Assembly: GCF_000317245.1 (NCBI RefSeq)
Contig: NZ_AJLJ01000064.1
Coordinates: 124,001 to 188,000 of the forward strand
Direction: 5' to 3'
DNA: 64,000 nucleotides
Source of the DNA: Fischerella muscicola SAG 1427-1 = PCC 73103
GTDB taxonomy: Bacteria; Cyanobacteriota; Cyanobacteriia; Cyanobacteriales; Nostocaceae
Position numbers and translations under genes: made by a program. The notes beneath the pieces were generated by a model, which saw only the letters and a list, made by a program, of their open reading frames with translations, was not told where the DNA came from and ran no database searches. Of the stretch, positions 19,007-28,904 are shown in pieces; within the stretch, counting starts at the first letter, position 1; each line of letters begins with the position of its first letter.

Positions 19007-20989
19007 TTACCAAAAATAACCTGGTTGTATGGTTGTTTGGCGGGTGGATGAGTCATATTTGAGGAGATATTCGCGGGCGATCGCTTCATTGTTTCTCAGT
19101 GTTTCTACTTCTTGTTTACCGATTTCGGTATCGGTGGAAAGTAAGATTACTTGATGAGAAGCTGACGGAAAATAACGTTCGACTAAGTTAGTACGGTGGG
19201 ATGAATCTAGTCTTCCGAGTGGCGTATCAATTGCTACTGGTAAGCGCAGCCCGGAGACTCGTGCTAGTCCCCAGAGGAAGGCGATCGCTAAAAGTTGTTT
19301 TTCCCCAGCGGAAAGGCGATGTTTGGGTACTGGTTGCGAGTGCAAATCAAATAGAGATAGGCTAAAAGTATTGGTATCAATGACGATGCGATGCACTAAG
19401 TCTGATTTGTGCAACAGATAGCGAAAGCATTCGGTGACTTCATTTTCTAATTTATTTAATTTTCTCAAAGTCAAGCGTTCACGAAACAGTTTGAGGGTTT
19501 CTTGAACTCTGGCTGAAGCCGTAATAATATGCTCTCTATTCTTCCGATCAATCGTTTGTTCGGTATATTCTTTTAAATCCTTTTTAGACTTTTCAATAGT
19601 TGTTTCTAATTCAACTAAGTAACGGCGTGCAGTTTCGCAGCTAGCTTTAACTTCAGCAACTTTTTGTTGTGCTTTTCGCACCACATCACGGAGTTGTTCA
19701 TACTCTTCTGGAGATGCTGCTGTTTGCATTTGTCTCTCAATATTAATTATTTCTTCTTCTTTGTTTTTCAAATTTGATAATTGCTGTTTGGCAGAGTTTT
19801 TCGCATTTTGTAAATAATAAATTACATTACCTAGTTGACTTAAAGCTTCATCATCTGCTAGCAACCAAGGTTGTTCTTTTTGTAAATTAGCATTTCGCGT
19901 CTTTTCGTCTTCTTCCAAAAAGAATTTGATTTTTTCAAGTTTTTGATTTTCGATTTCTAATTGACTAATTAAATTAATCAAACGTTGATCTCTTTCAAGT
20001 ATTATATCCTGTGCTATTTGTGCTTGTCGGGTGCGAAATTCTGTTTCTCCTTGTGCTTGGACTTGGGTAAGTAATGGTTGAATTAATGCTAAGGGTAAAA
20101 CATCAGCCGCAGATTCACACATTATCTGACGAATTGCTTCTGCTGCGGTAGTTACTTCTTGTTTTTGTTGTTCCAAATGACTACGTTCTGCTGCTATTTT
20201 CCCGCCTTCCGAAAGGAATTTATCAACAGCCTCTTGTTCTTCTTTTTCTGATAATTTTAATTCTGCTTGTAGGGAAATTAAATTTTGCTGTTGATGCTGA
20301 AAATGTTCCTGTAATTGCTTGAGATTTTGTTCAATTTCTTCTAAGTTATCTAAGTCTTGTTTTTCGGCTATTTCCTTGCGTTTGCGATTGACTAAAATTT
20401 CTATATCTACTGCTAATTTTTCTGCCAATTCTAGTCCTAAAAGAGCGCGAATTGCATCCACGACCATTGGTGGCGGTACTTCCTGTTCTGCTAGTTCTTT
20501 TACCTGTTCGCCATCAAATAAAAATAAGTTAGAAATTCCTAAAGGTAGCAAATTTTCAATATAATCATCCCAAGTATTAACTAAAGCTTCAACTGGCCAT
20601 GTATCATCATCGCCCAAAATTCCTAAATGGTCTTTACCATCTTTAGGATTTTTCTCCCAAGTTCTGACAATTCTATATTTGATGGGTTTGTCATTTTCAA
20701 TATGTTCAAATACTAACTCAACACGGGTTTTTTCATTCGGTTCCGATTTACTATTAACACATTGAGTCAGAAAATCACTATAACTTAAATTTCCACGAGT
20801 AGAACATTGAGCGCGATGTCCATAAAGTGCAAGGCGAATTGCATCCATGAGTGTGGTTTTTCCTCCACCATTCATCCCGCCTAAAAGTAGAATTGGGCGA
20901 GTATAATCATGGCTTTTTGGATTTAGATTTATTACTTGACGTCCATTATAGGGACCAAAGTTTTGCAGAATAAGTTCGAGAAAAATCAT
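19007..20989 (-). CDS. dndD: DNA sulfur modification protein DndD (SMC-like ATPase)
   Basis: 660 residues. Walker A GGMNGGGKTT (37-46), long coiled-coil middle (about 200-500, Glu/Gln/Lys-rich heptads), ABC signature LSAGEKQ (559-565), and Walker B/D-loop LPVAIDTPLGRLD (about 583-595). This is the Rad50/SMC-type layout of DndD, which uses ATP hydrolysis to nick or open DNA for sulfur insertion. It lies between dndC and the DUF29 gene, all leftward. The gap to dndC contains a 33-bp palindrome. Confidence 0.95.
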   Translation of the reverse strand: MIFLELILQNFGPYNGRQVINLNPKSHDYTRPILLLGGMNGGGKTTLMDAIRLALYGHRAQCSTRGNLSYSDFLTQCVNSKSEPNEKTRVELVFEHIENDKPIKYRIVRTWEKNPKDGKDHLGILGDDDTWPVEALVNTWDDYIENLLPLGISNLFLFDGEQVKELAEQEVPPPMVVDAIRALLGLELAEKLAVDIEILVNRKRKEIAEKQDLDNLEEIEQNLKQLQEHFQHQQQNLISLQAELKLSEKEEQEAVDKFLSEGGKIAAERSHLEQQKQEVTTAAEAIRQIMCESAADVLPLALIQPLLTQVQAQGETEFRTRQAQIAQDIILERDQRLINLISQLEIENQKLEKIKFFLEEDEKTRNANLQKEQPWLLADDEALSQLGNVIYYLQNAKNSAKQQLSNLKNKEEEIINIERQMQTAASPEEYEQLRDVVRKAQQKVAEVKASCETARRYLVELETTIEKSKKDLKEYTEQTIDRKNREHIITASARVQETLKLFRERLTLRKLNKLENEVTECFRYLLHKSDLVHRIVIDTNTFSLSLFDLHSQPVPKHRLSAGEKQLLAIAFLWGLARVSGLRLPVAIDTPLGRLDSSHRTNLVERYFPSASHQVILLSTDTEIGKQEVETLRNNEAIAREYLLKYDSSTRQTTIQPGYFW

Positions 20990-21032
20990 AGTAATGTTTG
21001 ATATTTAATTCTCATACAAATACGCACTAGAT

Positions 21033-21065
21033 AGATCCCCGACTTCTCAAAGAAGTCGGGGATCT
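21033..21065. repeat. Dispersed 33-bp palindrome between dndD and dndC
   Basis: Perfect 15-bp arms AGATCCCCGACTTCT / AGAAGTCGGGGATCT with a 3-nt loop (caa). Identical arms occur at 31901-31934 and a diverged copy at 1778-1810. In the dndC-to-dndD direction it would form a very stable mRNA hairpin and could lower dndD expression relative to dndC. Confidence 0.85.
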
Positions 21066-21142
21066 AGGTGTTATGTTATAAACACTTCATTTTACCCATA
21101 AATTTAATTGATAACTGATAACTGATAACTGATAACTGTTCA

Positions 21143-22807
21143 CTATTCACTGTCCTTTTTTTGGTATTTCATATTCGCCCAAGTTTTCGATTTAGCTACT
21201 GATTTTGTAGTTGATGGGTTCTCTGTAGGATTTTCAATTAACTCATCTGTTACATTTGTAATTTCATGAGTTGTAGTAACATCTCCTAAAGTTAACTGCT
21301 TGACTTTTTCGACATCGCCTTGAGTAATTGCTGTTTTCAAATCTCTTTTCATGTGAGCAATATCAATTGCTTCTTCGCGAGAACGGGAACTAGTTTCAAA
21401 ACATTTTTCTAGTGCATCATATATTCCCACGCGACGCGCTCTCTTACGAAATTGGCGTTCTGTATCTAATAACTTCGCCATTAGTTCAAGGTGCATAGCG
21501 TCATGTGCACAGATTTCTTCTAATACAGCCCATTCATCACTACCTAAAAGACTATAGTCAGCACCAGGGCGCGGATCTTGGAATTCTTCACCAGTCACTT
21601 CTTTGTATATGCGGGGTAAACTATCATCGAATTCGTGTCTTTCTTCTAACCAAATGCGGCGAATTTCGCTCATTTCTTCTGAGGTTATTAATGTGATGTC
21701 GCGCATGTTTTCTGGTGCTGTGCGCCGCAGTTGTTGTTGAATAGTTAGAAGTTTTCTGAGCCAATATTCTCGCGCTTCTTTAATGTATGGTCCAGGAATA
21801 GGCTCTACTGAAATTTCTTCATTGAGGTTACGTTCATAAAGTTGGACATCACCATTTCTACGCCGAAAATCTCGTCTTTCGCGGTTTATTGGTGCATCTA
21901 ATTCTTGACGAAAATCAAGAAGCGGTTGTAACCATTCTTTTTCTTCGTCATTTTGAATCATTGCAGTGAGTGATTTATCTTCACTTACTAGCGTACAGAC
22001 CCAGCAACCAAAACGAGAGCTACCACAACTAGGAGTAGATGTATCAACAACTAAAGGACATTCATTATCAGCCCTAGCACCTCTGTACATCGAGAATAAA
22101 TCTTTGTTGCTATATCCCCAAGGATTTTCCCATTGCATGAGATAAAGCCAAACCTCATCATTTCGCCAATCTTCTACAGGACTGTAAACTAGAGAATTTG
22201 GCAAATTCATGTTAGGACTGAGGCGATCGCGTACCCGTTTACTTTCCCACTGTTTCATTCTATAAGCACGTTTTGTACTTTCGGCTTTGCGAGTACCTAA
22301 AACAAGAATAGCTTCTCCACAACTACGAATAACATTACGAATAAAGCGGTTAGATGGATTTATTTTCAGACGTTCTGTACACCACCTGAATTTTGGTTTT
22401 GGTGCTGGATAACCTTTACCTATTAAACCGACCCAGAATGTTTCTTTGGGTTCTGGTTGTAGTAAATGGGGTTCAAATGGTAGCTTTTGCTGTTGAGCAG
22501 CCAATTTCATTTGCTTGAGAGAGTTCCGTACCCAAACAGAGACATAGGGATTTTCTACTAATGTATCTGTTGTAATTACATGAATAGTCTTAGTTCGCTT
22601 TTCGGGTGGAAGTTGTGCGATCGCATTCCATACCAGTTGTAATACACATGAACTATCTTTTCCCCCGGAATAACCCACAACCCAAGGTATTTCGTCCAAA
22701 CAATACAAATCTTGTATTTCTGTAGTCAAAAGTTGGATCTCTTCTACTAACTCTGCTACAGTACGCGGTTGCTGACTTTTATTTTCTGGCTGTTGTGCGA
22801 TGACCAT
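21143..22807 (-). CDS. dndC: DNA sulfur modification protein DndC (PAPS-reductase-like)
   Basis: 554 residues. PP-loop SGGKDS at 47-52, which binds ATP for sulfur activation. The cysteines expected for a 4Fe-4S cluster are seen at C250, C261, C268 and C271 (SCGSSRFGCWVC). DndC activates the phosphate backbone for replacement of a non-bridging oxygen by sulfur, with the sulfur donated by DndA or IscS. ATG 22807 has a strong AGGAAGGGAG in front. The C-terminal 40 residues are Thr/Lys-rich and variable. First gene of the leftward dnd operon, divergent from dndB. Confidence 0.95.
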   Translation of the reverse strand: MVIAQQPENKSQQPRTVAELVEEIQLLTTEIQDLYCLDEIPWVVGYSGGKDSSCVLQLVWNAIAQLPPEKRTKTIHVITTDTLVENPYVSVWVRNSLKQMKLAAQQQKLPFEPHLLQPEPKETFWVGLIGKGYPAPKPKFRWCTERLKINPSNRFIRNVIRSCGEAILVLGTRKAESTKRAYRMKQWESKRVRDRLSPNMNLPNSLVYSPVEDWRNDEVWLYLMQWENPWGYSNKDLFSMYRGARADNECPLVVDTSTPSCGSSRFGCWVCTLVSEDKSLTAMIQNDEEKEWLQPLLDFRQELDAPINRERRDFRRRNGDVQLYERNLNEEISVEPIPGPYIKEAREYWLRKLLTIQQQLRRTAPENMRDITLITSEEMSEIRRIWLEERHEFDDSLPRIYKEVTGEEFQDPRPGADYSLLGSDEWAVLEEICAHDAMHLELMAKLLDTERQFRKRARRVGIYDALEKCFETSSRSREEAIDIAHMKRDLKTAITQGDVEKVKQLTLGDVTTTHEITNVTDELIENPTENPSTTKSVAKSKTWANMKYQKKDSE

Positions 22808-22847
22808 TTCTCCCTTCCTCTGGAATCACAGGTGATATATCGCTCGA

Positions 22848-22866
22848 TTCCCCCAAGCATGGGGAA
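22848..22866. promoter_or_regulatory. Candidate operator between dndC and dndB
   Basis: The 207-bp divergent spacer 22808-23014 must carry both promoters. A dyad TTCCCC...GGGGAA with a 7-nt centre lies 41 bp before the dndC start. In some bacteria DndB represses dnd genes by binding the shared promoter region; a role for this dyad is inference only. The rest of the spacer is very AT-rich. Confidence 0.3.
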
Positions 22867-23014
22867 ATAGTGCAATATTTTACTCACCTTTCCTATGTGT
22901 ACTGTAAACTTAACCCTAATATTCTAAATATTTAACGTTTTTAAAAACTCTATCAGTAAAATCAATTTTTGTAGAACAATATTTTGAGCACAACTTTAAA
23001 TTTTAAAAATTAAC

Positions 23015-24613
23015 ATGAATCCAAGCGCAAATAACCCAACTGCTGACATTGCAAGTGAGTATTTAGAACGGGACAACAAAGATAAACAGGTACTAGCTAT
23101 TTTGCTAGAAAAGTTTATGAACCAAAAAAACCAGATTCTGGTTCAGAAAACTGAGATGGGTGGTACTGAAGCATATATCAGTTCTGTTACCTTGGAATGG
23201 TTTGCAGGTCGGGTTCGCTTTGCGTCTGCTTTACCTTTGCTTCAGCAAAAATATAATCCTCAGACGGAGAATATTGAGATTGATGCAGAAAGTATTGACG
23301 AGATTCAGCAACGTCCTTTGGATTGGTCACGTCAATTACCCCTCACACAATATTTAGCAGGTCGAAAAAACCATAAGTTTCCACCTGTACTAGTAGTAAT
23401 TAACCAAGCATGGGTTGATGACCCGAAAGCTGCTGAGTGGGATAGTCAAGGACGGGCTATACAATCTACTACAAATTTTACGGCTTTAGACCAAGAAGGA
23501 AAAGTTGGTTTACTTAATGTTTCTGAAGAGGATGTAACTATTTACGCATTAGATGGTCAACACCGACTCATGGGAGTACAGGGGTTGATGGAGTTACTAA
23601 AAACTGGCAAACTCCAACGTTATAAAAAGGAAAAAACTCCAGATGACACTTTCATTACAGTCGATGATTTAATTGAACAATATCACGTTCAGCCAGCTTA
23701 TCTGCAAACCTTACCCAAAGAAAAAATAGGGATTGAATTCATTTGTGCAGTTGAGAAAGGCGAAACTCGTGAACAAGCAAGACGACGGGTGCGATCAATA
23801 TTTGTGCATGTAAATTTAATGGCTGCACCTTTAACAAAAGGTCAGTTAGCACAGTTAAATGAAGATGATGGTTTTTCGATTGTTGCAAGAAAAATCGCTG
23901 TGGTACATCCACTTTTGGAACAGCGTGAAGGTAGAAAACCTCGTGTTAATTGGAATAGTGCAACAGTTGCAGCCAAATCAACTGTTTTGACGACGCTACA
24001 AGCTCTTACAGATATGTCTGAGCGATATTTAGGACAAAAATTTCCTCATTGGAAACCTTTGGATAAAGGTCTAATTCCCAACCGTCCAGAGAATCACGAA
24101 CTTGAAGAGGGGATACAAGAATTTCACAAGCTTTTTGATGCTTTGGCAAGTCTTTCGAGTTATAAGCTTTTAGAAGATGAGGAGACACCAGCTCTGCGAA
24201 AATTCAGTTTTGAAAAAGACGGAGGTGAAGGAAATATGCTTTTCCGTCCTGTTGCTCAAGTAGCTGTTGCACAAGCTTTGGGTATTTTGGTTTTCCGCAA
24301 AGGTTTCAAATTGGACGAGCTTGTTAAGAAATTGCGAAAATTTGACCAGCAGGGTGGTTTTAGTGGAATGGAGTTTCCCCAATCTTTATGGTATGGCGTT
24401 TTGTATGATCCAAATAAAAAGCGTGTCCAAGTTGCTGGAAGGGATCTAGCAGCGAAGTTACTAATTTATATTTTGGGTGGTATTCAAGATCAAATGGAAC
24501 GTGCTGAACTTCGCAAAGCTTTGGCTGATGCTAGAACAATTGAGAATAAAACTATGGGTTTTGATGGCAAGTTTGTTGAACCAAAGCAGGTAGGACTTCC
24601 ACCGATTCTTTAG
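23015..24613 (+). CDS. dndB: DNA sulfur modification protein DndB
   Basis: 532 residues. DGQHR motif at 180-184 inside YALDGQHRLMGVQG, the family hallmark, with supporting blocks ARRRVRSIFVHVNLMAAPLTKG and NWNSATVAAKS. DndB is not needed for the chemistry but regulates the level or sequence selection of phosphorothioation. ATG 23015 is divergent from dndC. A second, 5'-truncated DGQHR gene follows immediately on the same strand. Confidence 0.93.
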   Translation: MNPSANNPTADIASEYLERDNKDKQVLAILLEKFMNQKNQILVQKTEMGGTEAYISSVTLEWFAGRVRFASALPLLQQKYNPQTENIEIDAESIDEIQQRPLDWSRQLPLTQYLAGRKNHKFPPVLVVINQAWVDDPKAAEWDSQGRAIQSTTNFTALDQEGKVGLLNVSEEDVTIYALDGQHRLMGVQGLMELLKTGKLQRYKKEKTPDDTFITVDDLIEQYHVQPAYLQTLPKEKIGIEFICAVEKGETREQARRRVRSIFVHVNLMAAPLTKGQLAQLNEDDGFSIVARKIAVVHPLLEQREGRKPRVNWNSATVAAKSTVLTTLQALTDMSERYLGQKFPHWKPLDKGLIPNRPENHELEEGIQEFHKLFDALASLSSYKLLEDEETPALRKFSFEKDGGEGNMLFRPVAQVAVAQALGILVFRKGFKLDELVKKLRKFDQQGGFSGMEFPQSLWYGVLYDPNKKRVQVAGRDLAAKLLIYILGGIQDQMERAELRKALADARTIENKTMGFDGKFVEPKQVGLPPIL

Positions 24614-24657
24614 TTAGCAAATGCAGTAGCTAATGTTGAAGAGATACTTAAATTTAA

Positions 24658-25587
24658 AATGATAGAGCTAAATTTACTTCTTTAGAAGATAAATTATCCG
24701 GCTGTATTTCTGAAGTAGAAACTCATAATAATTGTCAGCAAGAAATACAATGGGGAATAATTGAGTTTTCATTTAATAACACAAATTCTAATGAAGAATA
24801 TTGTGCTTATGTAGTAGATGGACAACATCGACTTTATGGTTTGTCAGATTATGAAGCTGAAAATTTACCAGTGCTTGTTGTGAGTCTCTTCAATGCTTCT
24901 GTTGAAGAACAAGCATTTCAATTTATAGTAATAAATAATAAAGCAGTTAAGGTTACTACAAATAATGTTAAAGCTATAATTGCTAATTTAAATGAGGAAG
25001 AGTTGCAATCTAGGCTTTTAAGAGCAGGTGTTAAGTATGGAAATACATCTCCTACACTTAGAGATATTAATGATTTAGATACAAGTCCTTTTCAACATTT
25101 ACTAGATTGGCCATACAATAAGCAAGGTATTAGGTTAGTTCCTGTTGCAACTATAGAACAGGCTTTAAAGTATCTAAAAACAATGTTTACATTTTTAGAA
25201 GAAGATGATGATTCCTTACTCGAAATATTTTGTGCTATCTGGAGAGCTATAAAACAAAATTACTCTGATATCTGGGCAGAAGACAATAAATTTATGAAAA
25301 AAGTAAATATTAATGCATTAAATGAATTTATTATTGATAGATTAAAGTTTGCTTGGGAACTAGGTATTGTAGATATTTTCGATTCTGAACGATTAGAAAA
25401 ACAAGTTCTAGATATCACTAAATTACTACCTCAAGAGTTCTGGCAAGTTGAATGGTCTATTAAACTTCAAGATAGTACTAACGTAAGAAAGCAAATAAAA
25501 GATGATTTATCGACTTTAGCAGACAATTGTAGACTCAGAAGAAATTGGTATCAAGATTTGCAGCTACCAATAACAGGTGAAGAATAA
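24658..25587 (+). pseudogene. DGQHR-domain gene, 5'-truncated
   Basis: The frame is open from 24658, just after an in-frame TAA at 24655, and reads through EIQWGIIEFSFNN and VVDGQHRLYGL to 25587. It contains no ATG upstream of the DGQHR motif. Homologous DGQHR proteins normally have additional N-terminal residues, and only 44 bp separate this frame from the dndB stop, so the 5' part looks deleted rather than frameshifted. Translation from TTG 24841 would lose the DGQHR motif itself. The remaining 300 codons have no internal stop, so the loss may be recent or the remnant may still be expressed through dndB readthrough. Confidence 0.7.
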
Positions 25588-25613
25588 TCTACATATTCTA
25601 CCTATAGGTTCGC

Positions 25614-26087
25614 TCAAGAAAGGAATTTACTTAAATCAAATTCCTCTGCTTCTTTATCTTTATTAGTTCTTATATGAGTGAGAATTAACAAAATTCGTTC
25701 TGTATAGTCTACTGCTCCTCGCAATTCACCTTGTAAAATTTCTAATCCACCATTAGCATACTCTTCAAAAATATGGTTGCGGTTAGCTTCATATTCTTCT
25801 TCGCCTAATGAGAGGATTTTGATATCTTGAGTTTCGGTAATTCCCAGTAGTTTGATCACCCAATCATTACCCACAGATGCAAAGTATTCTAGCCTGATTG
25901 GTGATGGTTCTCTTTTAGAGATTTCTCCTAAAGGGACTCGCTTTTTATGCTTTGCACCTAAAGCAGCAGCAAACACTATTACATCAGCAAAGGTTTGAAA
26001 AGGCCCAGTTCCACCATCAGCTGATGTTAAAGCCTTGACCAACTCAGCTTTATCTTTTGCAACTCTAATTCTACCTGTTTCTGCCAT
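25614..26087 (-). CDS. Dnd system-associated protein 4
   Basis: 157 residues from ATG 26087 (MAETGRIRVAKDKAELV). I prefer this to a TTG three codons upstream because GAGA precedes it at a proper distance. The pattern GPFQTFADVIVFAAALGAKHKKR followed by a helical C-terminus (YANGGLEILQ) matches the small family found with dnd clusters and called dnd-associated protein 4. Function unknown. It converges with the DGQHR remnant, 26 bp away, and closes the dnd island on this side. Confidence 0.8.
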   Translation of the reverse strand: MAETGRIRVAKDKAELVKALTSADGGTGPFQTFADVIVFAAALGAKHKKRVPLGEISKREPSPIRLEYFASVGNDWVIKLLGITETQDIKILSLGEEEYEANRNHIFEEYANGGLEILQGELRGAVDYTERILLILTHIRTNKDKEAEEFDLSKFLS

Positions 26088-26522
26088 TGTTCTCAAGTAT
26101 ACATTGTTGCAATTTTAACCGAAGCTTAAACCTATGTCTAACAACAAACGGTAAAGTGTCTGCTGAGTTTGTTCTCTCTGCGTTCTTTGAGCTATAGATT
26201 GATGCGATCGCACATAGCTTCACCAATGACGACTCTCACCAATAATTTTAGTGTCCCAACCTACTTATCTAATTTCATATTTTCACTTTTTAATTTGCTC
26301 TTAATTTGTGGTTAACACCATCCTCGTAGAATCTTATTCAACAAAGTATCAAACTCTTTTTCTAAATATCGATTTTTCAATTAGGGTGTTAATTTCAGTA
26401 AGATTCATCAGTAATTATCTATCTATTTATTACTTCTCTTTAAACACCTTATTTGTAGCGTTACTCAACTTCATAACGCAATTTTTGACTGACAATATTT
26501 TATCAAAAAAGGTCGCACAAAG
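26088..26522. other. Non-coding gap
   Basis: 435 bp, AT-rich. An 81-codon frame at 26308-26553 has no start signal and runs into the next gene, so I do not call it. A HIP1-like octamer lies near 26205. Promoters for the divergent flanking genes should be here, but none is clear. Confidence 0.5.
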
Positions 26523-27503
26523 ATGCAAATCAAAAAACTACTTAAACTATTAATTCCATTCTGTTTATTTATTGTATCTGCAATCTTTGTTGCTTCTACT
26601 ATTGCACAAGCATCATTTGATCCTAGTGAACCAAGACGTTTTGAAATTGCTCTTATTGGTGATTTGCCCTATGATGCCGAGCAAGAAGCAAAGTATCAAG
26701 ATTTAATTCAAGATATTAACAAATCTCAAAGCCGTTTTGTAATTCACGATGGGGATTTTAAAAGTGGCTCAAGTCTTTGTTCTGATGAACTTTTCCAACA
26801 AAGATTCCAACTATTCCAGCAATTTAGACACCCTCTGATATATATATTTGGTGATAATGAATGGACAGATTGTCATCGTCCTGCTGCTGGTGGATATGAT
26901 CCAATTGAACGCTTGGCAAAATTACGCGAACTCTTTACACAAGGAAATCAAAGTCTGGGACAAAGAACAATTACCCTTACTCGTCAAAGCGATAATCCTA
27001 AGTATACCAAGTTTCGTGAAAATGTCCGTTGGACACTAGGTAATGTTTTATTTGCTGGTATCCATGTTGTTGGTAGTAATAATAACTTGGGGCGCAATGC
27101 AGAAAATGATGCAGAATACGCTGAACGTAATAGTGCTAATCTCGCTTGGTTAAAAGAAGCATTTGCACTAGCTAAAGCAAGTAATAACTTTGGTTTGGTG
27201 CTTGTGATCCATGCTAATCCAAACTTTGATTTACCACCAACAGATGCACAACGAACTGGCTTTAATGATTTTATCAATGCATTGCAAACAGAGTTGCAAG
27301 AGTATAGTAAACCAGTCATATTTGTTCATGGAGATAGCCATTATTTCCGAATTGACAAACCTCTCAATACCTCAAATGGGAAGTCGATTACAAACTTCAC
27401 TCGCGTTGAAACATTTGGTTCTCCCAACGTGCATTGGTTAAGGGCCACAGTTGAACCACGCAATCCAAATTTATTTGAGATAACTCAAGAAATTCTGCCA
27501 TAA
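26523..27503 (+). CDS. Secreted metallophosphoesterase-like protein
   Basis: 326 residues. N-terminal signal peptide (hydrophobic residues 8-29, cleavage expected after AQA near 33). The calcineurin-like metal motifs are seen in order: IGDLPYD, HDGDFKSGS, GDNEWTDC, HAN and HGDSHYF. These residues usually bind two metal ions. Substrate unknown; phosphomonoesters or diesters in the periplasm are likely. Flanked by spacer DNA on both sides and probably monocistronic. Confidence 0.82.
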   Translation: MQIKKLLKLLIPFCLFIVSAIFVASTIAQASFDPSEPRRFEIALIGDLPYDAEQEAKYQDLIQDINKSQSRFVIHDGDFKSGSSLCSDELFQQRFQLFQQFRHPLIYIFGDNEWTDCHRPAAGGYDPIERLAKLRELFTQGNQSLGQRTITLTRQSDNPKYTKFRENVRWTLGNVLFAGIHVVGSNNNLGRNAENDAEYAERNSANLAWLKEAFALAKASNNFGLVLVIHANPNFDLPPTDAQRTGFNDFINALQTELQEYSKPVIFVHGDSHYFRIDKPLNTSNGKSITNFTRVETFGSPNVHWLRATVEPRNPNLFEITQEILP

Positions 27504-27774
27504 CATTAACTTTTTCTTGCCAACAACACCTCGTTTCTCTGTCACCTTGGCTTGCTTTACTCAAATTAAAGATAGCCAAGGTGATTTTTTGGTTAATTTC
27601 GTTATTTGACAATTACGATCGCACTTTCTTTTCTTCGTGTTCCTCTCAACAATTGCGATCGCTGATTTTGTAACTTTATTTTAAGATAAGATAAAAACCT
27701 ATTTTGGCAGAATAATTGCGATACCAACTAAAATCGAAGAGTAATCAGAACTACGCCTATTCAGAGGCTGTATT

Positions 27775-28110
27775 ATGGAAGACTTTGACCAACGCAAGCT
27801 CTTGTCAGCACTGAGTCATGGAGCAATATTTTTTAGCTCTTTGATTGTCTCTATCGGCATACCCATTGCAATCTTGTATATCAGCAATGATCCCATTGTT
27901 AAGGAAAATGCTAAAGAATCCCTCAATTTTCACATCAATCTTTATATTTATGCTGTGATTTTTGGATTGTTGTCGATTATTCTCATTGGTATTCCATTTT
28001 TGATTGGTTTATGGATTATTAGTTTGATAATGCCAATTGTTGCTATTATTCGAGTTCTCAGTGAACCCAATATACCCTACCGCTACCCATTTATCTTTCG
28101 TTTGGTTTAA
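27775..28110 (+). CDS. DUF4870 membrane protein
   Basis: 111 residues. Matches the DUF4870 pattern: LLSALSHGAIFFSS, VKENAKESLNFHINLYIY and a final pair of hydrophobic helices. Four hydrophobic stretches are visible. Proteins of this family are small inner-membrane proteins of unknown function. ATG 27775 follows a 271-bp spacer; yjbQ-like follows 93 bp later on the same strand. Confidence 0.82.
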   Translation: MEDFDQRKLLSALSHGAIFFSSLIVSIGIPIAILYISNDPIVKENAKESLNFHINLYIYAVIFGLLSIILIGIPFLIGLWIISLIMPIVAIIRVLSEPNIPYRYPFIFRLV

Positions 28111-28202
28111 ATGCAAGTGATAATTTAAAAGTCAAAATAGCAAAAGTGTTCTTGCTTGCAGGTAGCCTGAAAAATAGTAAAGACTATTGTTTGAGAATCA
28201 AA

Positions 28203-28619
28203 ATGGTTTACCAAGAGCAAATCACAATTTCTACTAAAGGTAATGGTGACATGCATGATCTTACTGATCAAGTAAATCAGATTGTGAAAAAATCTGGTGT
28301 TAGGGTTGGGATGGTCAATGTATTCAATGTTGGTAGTACAGCAGCAATTGGCACTATTGAATTTGAACCAGGACTGCAACAAGATTTACCAGATATTCTC
28401 AATAAATTAATTCCACCTAGCCGAGAATATGGACACGAGCAAACCTGGCATGATGGTAACGGACACTCCCACCTACAAGCTACATGGTTGGGGCCAGAAA
28501 TCACAGTTCCAATTCGCGATCGCAGATTAGTTGCAGGTACTTGGCAACAAATTTTTCACTTAGAATGCGATATCAAGTCCCGCCACCGTCAAGTGATGGT
28601 AACTGTTTACGGGGAATAA
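28203..28619 (+). CDS. YjbQ family protein (secondary thiamine-phosphate synthase family)
   Basis: 138 residues from ATG 28203 (MVYQEQITISTKGNGDMHDL); an in-frame extension to 28146 is unlikely. Family motifs: GTIEFEPGLQQDL, HDGNGHSHLQATWLGP with conserved histidines, and QQIFHLECDIKSRHRQV at the C-terminus. YjbQ proteins can weakly replace thiamine-phosphate synthase; the true role is unsettled. Next to a DUF4870 gene, with no thiamine gene in the window. Confidence 0.88.
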   Translation: MVYQEQITISTKGNGDMHDLTDQVNQIVKKSGVRVGMVNVFNVGSTAAIGTIEFEPGLQQDLPDILNKLIPPSREYGHEQTWHDGNGHSHLQATWLGPEITVPIRDRRLVAGTWQQIFHLECDIKSRHRQVMVTVYGE

Positions 28620-28904
28620 GGGGACAAGGAATACAAGGGAGACAAGGAGTACAAGGGAGAGAAGGTACGCTGTATAAGTGCAACTTAGTCTTACTTATCA
28701 TTCTCATCTCTCTGCATTCCTGCGTCTCCGTGTCTTTGTGTCCGACGCATCTCCACATTCCCGTATTCGGCGCGTTTCTACAATTTTTTGGCAAGGCTTG
28801 ACTAGTGATGATTTTTATAGTATTTTTGTACTATACAAATTCAATCGTGCATAAAAATCTACCATAAATAGAAACTGTTTTGCCAATAGGAGAGCAAATT
28901 ATAG

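Noticed and set aside
26308-26553. 81-residue ORF upstream of the metallophosphoesterase
   Set aside because: Starts with GTG in AT-rich DNA without ribosome-binding site and overlaps the supported gene; composition is that of spacer.
27397-27612. 71-residue minus-strand ORF after the metallophosphoesterase
   Set aside because: Overlaps the 3' end of the supported gene and spacer; no family features.
28484-28801. 105-residue ORF after yjbQ-like gene
   Set aside because: Overlaps the supported gene in another frame and then runs through the acaaggga / gtctccgtgtc spacer repeats.
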